DNA of 64,000 nt from a virus, in the IMG/VR virus record IMGVR_UViG_3300010367_000012, positions 1-64,000 of that record. One strand, written 5' to 3'. This document shows positions 25,076-32,853 of the stretch, piece after piece. The notes beneath the pieces were generated by a model. The model did no database searches and had not been told where the DNA came from. It was given only the letters and a program-made list of their open reading frames with translations. How positions within the stretch are numbered: position 1 is the stretch's first letter; every line of letters starts with the position of its first letter. The position numbers were made by a program, and so were the translations under genes.

Positions 25076-25627
25076 ATGGCTATTGGTGAGACGTTCTCGC
25101 ACCTTGAGCTTTCTTTCTCTGCCTATGTGGGCATTGAGGGAGTTAACCGACGCGTTATCTTCCGTGACGTTGAGTTTGACGACACGCACGATTGTGGTTC
25201 GGTCGACAACATCATCAAGGGTATGGAGCGTGCGGGGTGGGAGATTCACACTGCCCTGATTCACACTGAGAATGACTCGGCATACATCGATAACAAGGAT
25301 GCCGCTACGGTTTCCGCTGTCTTTGATGCACTGTTTGAGTCTCCCGAAGAGGCTGGTAAGATCATCGCGTATGGTGAGCTTTTCGGCTGGACTGAAAGCC
25401 ACTTTGAGCGTAACCGTTACGGTCGTTCTTATGAAGATGGTTTTTACGGTGTGTATGACAATGCCGAGGAATTCGCGCAAGAGTTTGTCGAGAATGACGA
25501 AGAGACTTCGGGAATTCTCACGTCTCCTTATATCTCTGTGGATTGGGAGCAGACAGCGGATAACCTCATGAATGACTTTGCGTCGCATGAGTACGGTTAT
25601 GAGCTGTACGTGTTCGCCAATCACTAA
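25076..25627 (+). CDS. ArdA-like antirestriction protein
   Basis: 183 residues, acidic. The C-terminal two thirds match the ArdA style: YGVYDNAEEFAQEFVE, then PYISVDWEQTADNLMND and a final YVFANH. ArdA proteins mimic DNA and block type I restriction enzymes. The N-terminal third is less typical, so the call is for a divergent member. It lies in a block of likely early genes. Confidence 0.7.
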   Translation: MAIGETFSHLELSFSAYVGIEGVNRRVIFRDVEFDDTHDCGSVDNIIKGMERAGWEIHTALIHTENDSAYIDNKDAATVSAVFDALFESPEEAGKIIAYGELFGWTESHFERNRYGRSYEDGFYGVYDNAEEFAQEFVENDEETSGILTSPYISVDWEQTADNLMNDFASHEYGYELYVFANH

Positions 25628-25633
25628 CCATTC

Positions 25634-25680
25634 GCTTTAGTCGCTATCCCTCGCTTACATAGGAGGGATAACGGCTATGG
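25634..25680 (+). repeat. GCTTTAGTC/GGCTATGG hairpin element, copy A
   Basis: GCTTTAGTC (25634-25642), stem TATCCCTC/GAGGGATA (25645-25652, 25663-25670), GGCTATGG (25673-25680). TAGTC and GGCTA can extend the stem. It starts seven bases after the stop at 25627. Confidence 0.75.
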
Positions 25681-25697
25681 TCAATGGAGGTGAAATA

Positions 25698-25913
25698 GTG
25701 TTTGCTAAAATCCTTACCCGTAGTGGTAACGATGATGACCCGAACCCTGTTGGTGTAGGCTTTTACTACATTGACGACGATAACGAGCGACAGAAGAAAT
25801 TGCGTGTTGCTCGTTGTTATACCACCATGATTGAAAACAGCAAGTTCAAACGTCGCACCGTTTTCTATGACAGAGACGGTAAGGCTGTTTGTACTGGTTG
25901 GATGATGTGGTAA
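25698..25913 (+). CDS. Hypothetical protein
   Basis: 71 residues from GTG 25698 with GGAGG seven bases upstream; the frame's ATG at 25677 is inside the hairpin element. Basic, aromatic (GFYYIDDDNERQKK). No family recognised. Confidence 0.65.
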   Translation: MFAKILTRSGNDDDPNPVGVGFYYIDDDNERQKKLRVARCYTTMIENSKFKRRTVFYDRDGKAVCTGWMMW

Positions 25914-25919
25914 TCGACA

Positions 25920-25974
25920 GCTTTAGTCATATCCGATAGAGATATCGGATTTGGCTATGGCTAGCGGTCGCTAG
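25920..25974 (+). repeat. GCTTTAGTC/GGCTATGG hairpin element, copy B
   Basis: GCTTTAGTC (25920-25928), perfect stem ATCCGATA/TATCGGAT (25931-25938, 25943-25950) with loop GAGA, then GGCTATGG (25953-25960), six bases after the previous stop. It is followed by CTAGCG-GT-CGCTAG (25961-25974). Confidence 0.75.
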
Positions 25975-26002
25975 TCGTTTGTTACAGAAAGGCACAACCA
26001 TA

Positions 26003-26236
26003 ATGGTTACTTACGAGCGTCAGTCTCCCTCTGAGATTCGTACGGGTGACAAGGTTACGGATGCACTCGGTAGGGTGTTCGTCGCGTACTCCGATGCTGA
26101 GTTGTCCATGGGTGACTATTGCGTTAACGGTGTCCTTATGGATGGCGGAGACGTGAAGTCATTTATCCTTGACGCTGATTCTCTCGTGACTATCTCTTAT
26201 GACGAGTCCGTTTGGAACGAAGACACCTACGTCTAA
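26003..26236 (+). CDS. Hypothetical protein, beta-rich
   Basis: 77 residues from ATG 26003 (the in-frame TTG at 25979 is weaker). TGDKVTDALGRVFVAY resembles a small barrel domain. GAAAGG lies about 12 bases upstream. No family recognised. Confidence 0.65.
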   Translation: MVTYERQSPSEIRTGDKVTDALGRVFVAYSDAELSMGDYCVNGVLMDGGDVKSFILDADSLVTISYDESVWNEDTYV

Positions 26237-26257
26237 AACTGAATAGCTTTACCACTT

Positions 26258-26307
26258 AGCCTACGGCTCTAGTTCTTCGATAGAATTAGAGCCGTAGGCT
26301 TTTTGTG
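26258..26307 (+). terminator. Intrinsic terminator
   Basis: AGCCTACGGCTCTA (26258-26271) pairs perfectly with TAGAGCCGTAGGCT (26287-26300), followed by TTTTTGTG. Confidence 0.9.
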
Positions 26308-26331
26308 TTTCTATTCAGGAGAATTCAATTC

Positions 26332-26517
26332 ATGAGTAATCAAACAGAACCAAAGTTATGGGAAAAGAAGACATTCGCTAGTGCTGCTTTCTCTGCCTTA
26401 TTGGCTGCGCTTGCTGCTGTCTCTGTGTGCGCCGTACGCGGAGAGACCTTAGCTCTTCCCCCTATGACGCACGTTAGCGGCTCACAGAGTCACCTAGACA
26501 GCTCAGAAGGGAAGTAA
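26332..26517 (+). CDS. Small protein with one membrane segment
   Basis: 61 residues from ATG 26332 after CAGGAG. A single hydrophobic helix (about 14-32, FASAAFSALLAALAAVSV) with polar ends; Lys/Glu-rich N-terminus inside, Ser-rich tail. Could be a signal anchor. No family recognised. Confidence 0.65.
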   Translation: MSNQTEPKLWEKKTFASAAFSALLAALAAVSVCAVRGETLALPPMTHVSGSQSHLDSSEGK

Positions 26518-26521
26518 CGCC

Positions 26522-26689
26522 ATGCCTTATGAAGTGAGAAAGGTCAAGGGTGGATACAAGGCAGCACACAAGGGAACGAGCAAGACCTTTAGCAAGCATC
26601 CACAGAGCAAGGAGACAGCACGCAAGCAGATTCAAGCTATCGCCATCCATACACACGAGTTCAGCCACGGAGCACAGAGCAGCCGTTAA
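26522..26689 (+). CDS. 55-residue basic protein
   Basis: ATG 26522, four bases after the previous stop, with GGAAG upstream. Product MPYEVRKVKGGYKAAHKG ... TFSKHPQSKETARKQ is strongly basic and follows a pattern seen in small phage proteins (YEVRKV, GK-x-FSK-x-P). Nucleic-acid binding is plausible. Confidence 0.65.
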   Translation: MPYEVRKVKGGYKAAHKGTSKTFSKHPQSKETARKQIQAIAIHTHEFSHGAQSSR

Positions 26690-26850
26690 GATACCTGTGT
26701 GCCCCTGTGACGTCCTCCCGTACGACAGTTGACCACAGAGACCCACTCCTCAAAGGATCTTGCTACAGGAGCGTACAGAGCTTCTATGTAGCACACTTTG
26801 TTTGCCCCGTGTCGGCAAGCCTGCTGAGTACATGTCAAGTCATGACACAC
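26690..26850. other. Short intergenic region without clear features
   Basis: Nothing beyond weak palindromes is visible between the last + gene and the convergent terminator. Confidence 0.5.
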
Positions 26851-26896
26851 GAAAAACCCCTAGCCATTCCCGTTAAGGATTGACTAGGGGTTTTCG
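26851..26896. terminator. Bidirectional terminator
   Basis: AAAACCCCTAG (26853-26863) pairs with CTAGGGGTTTT (26884-26894), with A-run on the left and T-run on the right. It marks the switch from + to - strand genes. Confidence 0.85.
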
Positions 26897-26900
26897 CTAT

Positions 26901-27098
26901 TTACTGGTGAAACAGGATCTTGCCATCCTTCACACAGATATTATCTGCGCTCTTATCCACGGTGCCGTGTGCCATTGAGACACAATCCTTTTTGAATTGC
27001 CCCGCTTCCTTATACGGAATAGCTACAAGACCCCAAAGAATTGCACTAATCATAACTCCGATTAGCATTCCAGCAAAAGCCGCTAGTGGTTCCATCAT
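26901..27098 (-). CDS. Small membrane protein
   Basis: 65 residues. One N-terminal membrane helix (about 5-28, FAGMLIGVMISAILWGLV) and a polar tail with two cysteines. Starts at 27098 or 27095. No family recognised. Confidence 0.65.
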   Translation of the reverse strand: MMEPLAAFAGMLIGVMISAILWGLVAIPYKEAGQFKKDCVSMAHGTVDKSADNICVKDGKILFHQ

Positions 27099-27110
27099 TC
27101 CCCTTAGAGG

Positions 27111-27320
27111 TTACTTGCCCAGGATGCGCGAAATAACATCCTTGCCACTCAGCAAGAGCGATCCCCAACCAAGAGCGGAAGCAATAGCCAGGATCACCAG
27201 CGCGGTAACGAATGCGCCGATAGCGTGAGCGACCATCACAATAAGCAAGATCACACCCCATACAGCCATGCCAAGAGAGGCAACAGCAAGAGCGAGCGCA
27301 ACCCAATTGCGAGCGTTCAT
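27111..27320 (-). CDS. Small membrane protein
   Basis: 69 residues, almost entirely hydrophobic, with two helices (about 6-30 and 33-55). Adjacent to another membrane protein gene; the pair could be holin-like, but they lie far from the lysis enzymes. Confidence 0.65.
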   Translation of the reverse strand: MNARNWVALALAVASLGMAVWGVILLIVMVAHAIGAFVTALVILAIASALGWGSLLLSGKDVISRILGK

Positions 27321-27354
27321 TATCCGATATCCATTCTGTGAGTCGATTAGTCGG

Positions 27355-27394
27355 ACATAGAGACTCTGGGAATTGCTTCCCAGAATCCCTAAAC
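27355..27394 (-). repeat. Hairpin element, divergent copy F
   Basis: Read on the - strand: TTTAGGGA, stem TCTGGGAA/TTCCCAGA with loop GCAA, TCTCTATG. TAGGGA and TCTCTA pair, keeping the TTTAG ... CTATG frame of the element. It follows the stop of the 27403 gene by eight bases. Confidence 0.6.
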
Positions 27395-27402
27395 CCTGCT
27401 AA

Positions 27403-28290
27403 TCAGGCAGCGTCAACCGTGTGTGCGTCTTCCTGCGCCTTTGCCACCTTAAGCCAGTAATCCCGCGCGCTCTGAGTAATAGCAGTGTGCGCCATGTCCC
27501 ACGTGTTCGCGTTGACACCCTCGGGACGCTCCGGGATCTCGTTAGGCTCATCAAGCGCAAGTCCGCTCTTGACAATGCGAGACTCATAAACCATATCGCC
27601 AGTCTCAGCGTCAATGAACTGATCCAGTCCATCAATTTCCGGCAGTCGTACAGGCGTAAGAGTCTTCAGCTTTTCGGCCAAAGCCTCTACAGCGTCCGCA
27701 GTCTTGGGAGCATCCTTGCGAATGGCGTTGATGATATCGGAAACCTTCTCTTCAGAGATCAGCCGCTCACCCTTTGCAGCGTCCAGTTCCCTACGCGCTC
27801 CCTTGGGGTCGTTCTCAGGGTCAACAGGAACCGTAACGTTCGTGCCGTCCGCAGCCTGTACAGGCTCCACAGCGGGCAGAACATCAGAGGCAATGAAACC
27901 CTGTGCGCGCTCATCTGCATACGCGTTATACGCCGTACGCTCCTTGTAATCCTGCTCCTTCTGAGTGAGCTTACGCGGCTCATCCTTGACGACAGGAGTA
28001 GCGTTCGAAAGAGCCTCACGCGCAATTGCAAGCGCGTTGTCTTCCGACACATCCGGAACATCAATCCACCACTCAGCAGCCAAGCCACGGCCGGACGCGT
28101 CCACCAGCTCAAGATCAGCGAGAGCGTCAAGCGCGTTGAATGCCTCGCTAGGCGTAATGCCCATCTCAGCCGCGAAATCCTCGGTAGAAACCGCGTCATC
28201 CTGCGTCACGTCGAATGAGGCAAGAACCTTGAAAACCTCCGCAAGATCGAGCGAACCGGTTTCCTGCGTCTTGCTCGGACGAGTAGCCAT
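27403..28290 (-). CDS. Acidic protein with winged-helix-like N-terminus
   Basis: 295 residues. Residues 15-75 (VFKVLASFDVTQ ... EDFAAEMGITPSEAFNALDALADLELV) look like a winged helix-turn-helix; the rest is acidic and helical. Possibly a regulator or DNA-associated protein of the early block. Its own promoter lies at 28343-28372. Confidence 0.65.
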   Translation of the reverse strand: MATRPSKTQETGSLDLAEVFKVLASFDVTQDDAVSTEDFAAEMGITPSEAFNALDALADLELVDASGRGLAAEWWIDVPDVSEDNALAIAREALSNATPVVKDEPRKLTQKEQDYKERTAYNAYADERAQGFIASDVLPAVEPVQAADGTNVTVPVDPENDPKGARRELDAAKGERLISEEKVSDIINAIRKDAPKTADAVEALAEKLKTLTPVRLPEIDGLDQFIDAETGDMVYESRIVKSGLALDEPNEIPERPEGVNANTWDMAHTAITQSARDYWLKVAKAQEDAHTVDAA

Positions 28291-28342
28291 TTTCTTGTGT
28301 CCTTCCGTCTCGGTTCCTTGTGTTAGGAACCTGATAGGACAG

Positions 28343-28372
28343 ACGTTAGTCTCCCAACGTCCATCCTGTCAA
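28343..28372 (-). promoter_or_regulatory. Promoter, - strand
   Basis: TTGACA (28372-28367), 18 bases, TAACGT (28348-28343). A hairpin GGTTCC/GGAACC follows before the ribosome site. Confidence 0.7.
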
Positions 28373-28391
28373 GCCACTAGCTCAAGATCTT

Positions 28392-28820
28392 TTACAGCTC
28401 ACACGGACCCTGGCACGTTTCGCAGTAGTCTTCCGCGTAGTCGTACCATGACTCTGCATCTTCCTGCCCGAACACCCCTGCATACCACGCTGTGACGCTG
28501 TAAGCGGTCTGTTCGTCCCTTTCCTCATCCTGCCACTCAGAAAGCCACAGAGCGCGTTCCTTGCGCTTGATCTCCCTACGGTGAGCCTGCCCCTTCTCCC
28601 CTTCGTCCGCGTAGTGGTGAGACAGTACGCGAGAGTTAGCGGAGACACCCGCACCGTTCTTGTACTTGCGACGGTTACGGTTAGCAGTGCCCGGAACGGG
28701 AATGCCCTTGTCTTCCGGAAGAGCATGGTAACGACGCTTAGCGATCTTGGCCAGTTCAGCCCAGAAAGCGTAATAAGCCTCGCGGTTTTCCATGAACGGG
28801 CCGGTAGGACGCTCCAACAT
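28392..28820 (-). CDS. Hypothetical protein
   Basis: 142 residues, charged and aromatic, with a C-terminal CETCQGPC cluster that may bind metal. GGAAGGAA precedes the ATG. Promoter at 28856-28885. No family recognised. Confidence 0.65.
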   Translation of the reverse strand: MLERPTGPFMENREAYYAFWAELAKIAKRRYHALPEDKGIPVPGTANRNRRKYKNGAGVSANSRVLSHHYADEGEKGQAHRREIKRKERALWLSEWQDEERDEQTAYSVTAWYAGVFGQEDAESWYDYAEDYCETCQGPCEL

Positions 28821-28855
28821 ACTGTGTTCCTTCCTGCTGTCTTACTGTTGAGTCC

Positions 28856-28885
28856 AACTTAGTGGACACAGCCACCCCCTGTCAA
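28856..28885 (-). promoter_or_regulatory. Promoter, - strand
   Basis: TTGACA (28885-28880), 18 bases, TAAGTT (28861-28856). Leader hairpin GTCCA/TGGAC overlaps the -10 region. Confidence 0.7.
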
Positions 28886-28917
28886 CACCCAGGGAGCGAC
28901 TGAATCAACTAGGTTGA

Positions 28918-29397
28918 TTAGTCCCAAAGGTCCGATTCGTACGCTCCCGACTCATAGGCGTATTCATCATCGCCGTATTCGTCATAAAGCGGCTCATCAT
29001 CTGCGAATTCGTCGTAAGCCTCTACAGTGCTATTCCATGCCCTTTCGAGCATTTCGTCACTGTCATAAAACATCGCACGAACTGAGCCGTCAGAATCTGA
29101 AACCAGAATCGCACGATAATCCGAGAACAGATCGAAGAAACCGAACGTCGATTGATCCCCTACGGAATCACTTGCGTAACCCTCCATTGCGAGGCAATCG
29201 AGAATTTCCGTGTCAAGGTTTGCATACTTACCGAGACTGTTGTAATTCTCCTCAATTACCGCAGAATGCACGTGATAACGGAATCCGTCACCTTCAGCAG
29301 TAAGCGAGAACGAATGTCCGTCAATGTCTCGCCACATGTCCGCCTTATTCTCGATAAGCTCAAGGCAGACAGAGCAGATACCGTAATTCGCAATCAT
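28918..29397 (-). CDS. Acidic hypothetical protein
   Basis: 159 residues from ATG 29397, chosen because GGAAGG lies about 10 bases upstream and a hairpin element occupies the longer frame. N-terminal CSVC pair, then a very acidic Asp/Glu/Tyr tail. Charge could suggest DNA mimicry; no family is recognised. Confidence 0.65.
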   Translation of the reverse strand: MIANYGICSVCLELIENKADMWRDIDGHSFSLTAEGDGFRYHVHSAVIEENYNSLGKYANLDTEILDCLAMEGYASDSVGDQSTFGFFDLFSDYRAILVSDSDGSVRAMFYDSDEMLERAWNSTVEAYDEFADDEPLYDEYGDDEYAYESGAYESDLWD

Positions 29398-29423
29398 AAT
29401 CCCGTTTCCTTCCGAGTAAGGGA

Positions 29424-29462
29424 CCATAGCCACGCACCTATTTCTAGATGAATGACTAAAGC
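29424..29462 (-). repeat. GCTTTAGTC/GGCTATGG hairpin element, copy E
   Basis: On the - strand GCTTTAGTC (29462-29454), stem CATCTA/TAGGTG with loop GAAA, GGCTATGG (29431-29424). Starts three bases after the stop of the 29466 gene. Confidence 0.7.
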
Positions 29463-29465
29463 CTA

Positions 29466-29666
29466 TTACACGAAGTGCCAGATAATCCAGGCAACGAGAG
29501 CAAGAGGACCGATAGTAATTGCTCCAAGACATCCGAAGCAACCACCAATAGCCAAGACCTTAGCTAGTGGTCCCTCATCCCCATAACCGTTTTCAAGTGC
29601 GCTAGCCATACGATCCCGCAAAGGCTGATCTTTGCGAGTGCTAGGAAGTCGCGCCCAATTAGGCAT
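29466..29666 (-). CDS. Small membrane protein
   Basis: 66 residues from ATG 29666 (AAAGGA upstream). Basic N-terminal half and a long C-terminal hydrophobic stretch (about 37-64, one or two helices). No family recognised. Confidence 0.6.
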   Translation of the reverse strand: MPNWARLPSTRKDQPLRDRMASALENGYGDEGPLAKVLAIGGCFGCLGAITIGPLALVAWIIWHFV

Positions 29667-29740
29667 TTCCTTTTCCCTTCTAGTGTCCAGCACCACGAAC
29701 CTACAGCACGTAGGCTCATGATGCAAGAGGCTAGCTAGGA

Positions 29741-30187
29741 TTACTTGACAGGCTTCACCGTGAGGATATTCGGGTACCAAGAGAGAACATGGTTACGAAT
29801 ACCGCGCACGTGGAATGTGTACGTCTGGCCCTTCTTAATCTGACTGTACATGTCCGAAGAATTCCACTTGCCATTTACCATGGAATCGGAATCCTCAAAG
29901 ACTCCCTTATCGGTGAAGATAAGGTAAGTGGAAGAATTGTTGTCATTCTTCACCAACTTATCCGTAACCGTAGCGGTAACGTCCTTAGTGGGGTGCAGTG
30001 CCTCATACAGGCCAACACCACCAAACGTCACCAGACCAAGAGCACCCGCAAGGAGGATGCCGGAACCGATGTTACGGGACTTGTGAGAACGGTATTGCGG
30101 ACGCGAGTTATACCGTGTGGTCGGGACACTACGCGCAATGTCGGAAAGCGATTCCTTGCGCATGCTCGGCTTGCTGTCCTGAACCAT
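29741..30187 (-). CDS. Membrane-anchored protein with extracytoplasmic beta domain
   Basis: 148 residues. Basic N-terminus, one membrane helix (about 41-60, GSGILLAGALGLVTFGGVG), then a beta-rich domain (TATVTDKLVKNDNNSSTYLIFT). Topology suggests a domain outside the cell membrane. Role unknown; surface exclusion is one option. Confidence 0.65.
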   Translation of the reverse strand: MVQDSKPSMRKESLSDIARSVPTTRYNSRPQYRSHKSRNIGSGILLAGALGLVTFGGVGLYEALHPTKDVTATVTDKLVKNDNNSSTYLIFTDKGVFEDSDSMVNGKWNSSDMYSQIKKGQTYTFHVRGIRNHVLSWYPNILTVKPVK

Positions 30188-30233
30188 TGATCTATTCTCC
30201 TGTTTTCGACGGATTGAATACCTGACTAGATAT

Positions 30234-30274
30234 CCATAGCCAATTTCCCTAATGAAAGGGAAAGTGACTAAAGC
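30234..30274 (-). repeat. GCTTTAGTC/GGCTATGG hairpin element, copy D
   Basis: On the - strand GCTTTAGTC (30274-30266), stem TTTCCCT/AGGGAAA, GGCTATGG (30241-30234). Starts three bases after the stop of the 30278 gene. Confidence 0.75.
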
Positions 30275-30277
30275 GAC

Positions 30278-30490
30278 CTAGACAGCGAAATTCAGGATTC
30301 CCGCACGCTTGGCAGTCTTACGCATAATCACGCGAGACTCACCCTTGATGTGCTTTGCAGCGTACTGCATTGCTGCTTTCTTCGAAAGGGGAAGGAATGC
30401 GCCGAACTCCACGCGCTCACCCTTGCCATTCGGCACAACCACCACGTAGTGATTGGGGCGAACAAGGTTCATGGGCTGAATCATAAGCAT
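30278..30490 (-). CDS. Small basic protein
   Basis: 70 residues, beta-rich first half (HYVVVVPNGKGERVEFG) then a basic helix. No family recognised. Confidence 0.65.
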   Translation of the reverse strand: MLMIQPMNLVRPNHYVVVVPNGKGERVEFGAFLPLSKKAAMQYAAKHIKGESRVIMRKTAKRAGILNFAV

Positions 30491-30505
30491 TTCTGTATTT
30501 CCTTT

Positions 30506-30697
30506 TCAGATTTTGGTGGCGCTAATGAAAACGACGTGTTCCATACCGATAGTCAGCGTGTCCCCATGCGCATCGGTTTCGTAGAATACCTCGTTACGAC
30601 CCTTTGCGAAATTGAGTCGTTCTACAAAGTGTTCATTCATGCGGGGAAGCTTGAGAGTTCCCGCAAGCGAGATAATCTCAATGTCGTACAGTTCCAT
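30506..30697 (-). CDS. Small hypothetical protein
   Basis: 63 residues, mixed alpha/beta. GAAAGG lies before the ATG. A G/C-rich hairpin (GGGGGAG/CTCCCCC) separates it from the upstream gene. Confidence 0.65.
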   Translation of the reverse strand: MELYDIEIISLAGTLKLPRMNEHFVERLNFAKGRNEVFYETDAHGDTLTIGMEHVVFISATKI

Positions 30698-30753
30698 TTG
30701 GAGCCTTTCATGAAGGGGGAGAGACTGTCAATCCCTCCCCCGTTCAGAGAGTG

Positions 30754-31038
30754 TCAGGAAGCGCTGTAAGCGCTCTTGAGAGCGGCACGAGCGGCACGCG
30801 CACGGTTCTCAAGGGCGAACCACTCGTTACGCTGCTGAGGAGTCCAGAAGTGGACACCCTGAAAACGGGGAGACTTGCGACCGTTCGCAAAAACCAGGTT
30901 CGGGAGGTCACGCGAACCCATCATGAAGTTGTCTCCGTAGTCGCGCACCATCTTACGGCGCATGATCTCCTGCTGAGTGCGAAGCTTGATCATGACAGGG
31001 TGAGCAGCAACCTTGGCAGCGAGCTGAAGAGCGTTCAT
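30754..31038 (-). CDS. Basic hypothetical protein
   Basis: 94 residues from ATG 31038 with AAGGAG upstream; the frame continues to 31095 without a site. Arg-rich and helical, ending ARAALKSAYSAS. No family recognised. Confidence 0.65.
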   Translation of the reverse strand: MNALQLAAKVAAHPVMIKLRTQQEIMRRKMVRDYGDNFMMGSRDLPNLVFANGRKSPRFQGVHFWTPQQRNEWFALENRARAARAALKSAYSAS

Positions 31039-31144
31039 TTTTTCTGTCTCCTTGTGTCTTGCGTCGTTCCCTGCTGACAGATCTAAGACTGTCATACCCT
31101 CGCTTGAGCGTCAAGCCCCAACGTTCAAGCAAGAGTAAAACCTC

Positions 31145-31639
31145 TTAGATGCCTGCTACGTGATCATGGTTGATGTAGTCAGTGACTGTACCGTCACGAT
31201 GCGTCACGCTGTAGCATGAACCATTATTTGCGTGGAATGCCGAAGAAATAAGCCCGTACTTGATAACGGGATTCTTTTCTTCATCCTTTGTCAGAATGGC
31301 AACACTTGCACCAATCGACCGAGAATTGTGAATCTGATTTCCCCGGAGCATAGAGAAATGCTCAATAGTGAGGTAATTCTCATGTGCCGTGTCTTCCTCA
31401 GTGACAGGAACATACTTGCGCACGTCGGAGCTGTCAACGCTCCATTCCTGCCCGCTCGTGTCGAGAACGTACCTTCCCGCGTCGCTCCGATACCGCACAA
31501 CGATACCGGTAATGAGCTTGTACCCACGAGGAGCCTTCACAAGGGCAGTGACGCTATCCCCAACGTCACCACGTGCGCTAGTCTTCTTCCGAAGGTCCTG
31601 GAATTCCCGAACAGCCCTGAAGGATTCGGAGACGGACAT
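31145..31639 (-). CDS. Hypothetical protein
   Basis: 164 residues, soluble, with an SH3-like middle part (GDVGDSVTALVKAPRGYKLIT). GAGGAA precedes the ATG region. No family recognised. Confidence 0.65.
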   Translation of the reverse strand: MSVSESFRAVREFQDLRKKTSARGDVGDSVTALVKAPRGYKLITGIVVRYRSDAGRYVLDTSGQEWSVDSSDVRKYVPVTEEDTAHENYLTIEHFSMLRGNQIHNSRSIGASVAILTKDEEKNPVIKYGLISSAFHANNGSCYSVTHRDGTVTDYINHDHVAGI

Positions 31640-31718
31640 ATCTAATTCCTCTCGTATTGCTGGCAGGATTAGCCAGACTTACCCAATCCCCCATTTCTGG
31701 GGGAATGAGTAGGCTTGT

Positions 31719-32015
31719 CTAAGCCTCTTCAAACAGTGTCATTGCGTGCCGCTCACCGTGGAGCCACGATCCACAACTATCACAGTCCGAAGTACTGTAC
31801 GAGCGTTCCTCACAATCGCAGAAACCCTCTCCGTCACAGTCTTCCGCATGGTCACCCAAACGCATGCCCATAGCTACCGTGAAAGGCCACACAATGAGGC
31901 ACAAAGGCTCTTCATCGTGCCCATGGTCTGAATGACAGTCTCCACACTCACCATTTGCATGATGGTGCAGACAATTGCCACAAACCCAAATGGTCCCGTA
32001 ATCCTTAAGTGCCAT
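31719..32015 (-). CDS. Cys/His-rich metal-binding protein
   Basis: 98 residues with at least ten cysteines: WVCGNCLHHH, CGDC, FCDCEE, CDSCGSW, plus many histidines. Likely two or more zinc sites. Overlaps the next gene by its start region. Function not recognised. Confidence 0.65.
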   Translation of the reverse strand: MALKDYGTIWVCGNCLHHHANGECGDCHSDHGHDEEPLCLIVWPFTVAMGMRLGDHAEDCDGEGFCDCEERSYSTSDCDSCGSWLHGERHAMTLFEEA

Positions 32016-32206
32016 TAATTCTTTCCCCTCTCCTGCTTATCCCAGATGATAAACAGAACATAGGTCATTGGCCAAATTACAGCCATACCCAGCGCTGTAC
32101 CGAATCGCTCTATTTCTGAAACTTCCTCATCACCCATAGAAAGGGCGAGAATTAGAAGGAAGAACCAGAACGTCACGAAACCATATGCGGCGAGAAAAGT
32201 AAACAT
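32015..32206 (-). CDS. Small membrane protein
   Basis: 63 residues from ATG 32206 (GTG 32209 possible). Two membrane helices separated by an acidic loop (GDEEVSEIERFG). Coupled to the upstream gene by a TGATG overlap. Confidence 0.65.
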   Translation of the reverse strand: MFTFLAAYGFVTFWFFLLILALSMGDEEVSEIERFGTALGMAVIWPMTYVLFIIWDKQERGKN

Positions 32207-32340
32207 CACTCGCCAACAAGTGCGGTGAACTCAACAGCCGTGAACCACTCGAACGTGTCGTCACTCCAGAGGACACAACGCGCGCCGTTGTCACGCACAC
32301 CACAGGTGAAACCGTCGACGTCGTTACGCTGAACAGCCAT
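32206..32340 (-). CDS. 44-residue hypothetical protein
   Basis: ATG 32340 with GAGAGG upstream, stop overlapping the next start. Product MAVQRNDVDGFTCGVRDNG..., two cysteines. The coupling supports it as a gene. Confidence 0.6.
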   Translation of the reverse strand: MAVQRNDVDGFTCGVRDNGARCVLWSDDTFEWFTAVEFTALVGE

Positions 32341-32419
32341 TGTTTTAGCCTCTCGTCTGTCACCCTGTCTAGGTGGACAGTGCAGAGCTTAGCGCTTGTC
32401 TAAGCCCCACACAACCCCT

Positions 32420-32566
32420 CTAGCGCGTCAGCAAGTCCAAGTAATGCCAGTACATCGCTTCTGCTTTCTTACGCCAGTACTCCCGATACTGGGAGCGTGA
32501 CAAACCCTCACCCGTCATGCGCGTCTCATAGAACTTCAAACGCCGTTCCATCTCTTCGCGTGACAT
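32420..32566 (-). CDS. 48-residue basic helical protein
   Basis: Start at ATG 32566 because AGGAGG lies just upstream; the 32611 start is poor. Arg/Lys/Trp-rich helix (YREYWRKKAEAMYWHYL). Promoter at 32600-32628. Confidence 0.65.
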   Translation of the reverse strand: MSREEMERRLKFYETRMTGEGLSRSQYREYWRKKAEAMYWHYLDLLTR

Positions 32567-32599
32567 GTGCTTACCTCCTGGTCTAGGTGAACAACACCC

Positions 32600-32628
32600 A
32601 TCTAAGCACATGCGCTAACGCGAGTCAA
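32600..32628 (-). promoter_or_regulatory. Promoter, - strand
   Basis: TTGACT (32628-32623), 17 bases, TTAGAT (32605-32600). Confidence 0.7.
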
Positions 32629-32655
32629 CACATGTCTTAGAGGGATGCAAGACAT

Positions 32656-32853
32656 CTAGAACAGTCCGCCAAACAGCAGGAATACCGCAGCGATGAGAAG
32701 GACGTAACCAATCATGATCGGCCACGCAAACAGCAGACCAAGAGTGATCTTGAGCTTATACCGCTTGCCTTTATCGCTTTCCAGCATTCCGTAATTGCCG
32801 ATGAGTGCAAAAGCTACACCCATAAGCAGATATGCAATTATCCAATTGATCAC
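32656..32853 (-). CDS. Small membrane protein
   Basis: 65 residues, two or three hydrophobic helices around a basic loop (DKGKRYKLK). A 7-bp hairpin (ATGTCTT/AAGACAT) follows its stop. No family recognised. Confidence 0.65.
   Translation of the reverse strand: MINWIIAYLLMGVAFALIGNYGMLESDKGKRYKLKITLGLLFAWPIMIGYVLLIAAVFLLFGGLF

Noticed and set aside
27421-28218. 265-codon + strand frame opposite the 27403-28290 gene
   Set aside because: Mirror frame of a real gene in GC-rich DNA; Arg/Leu/Ser-rich and no start signal.
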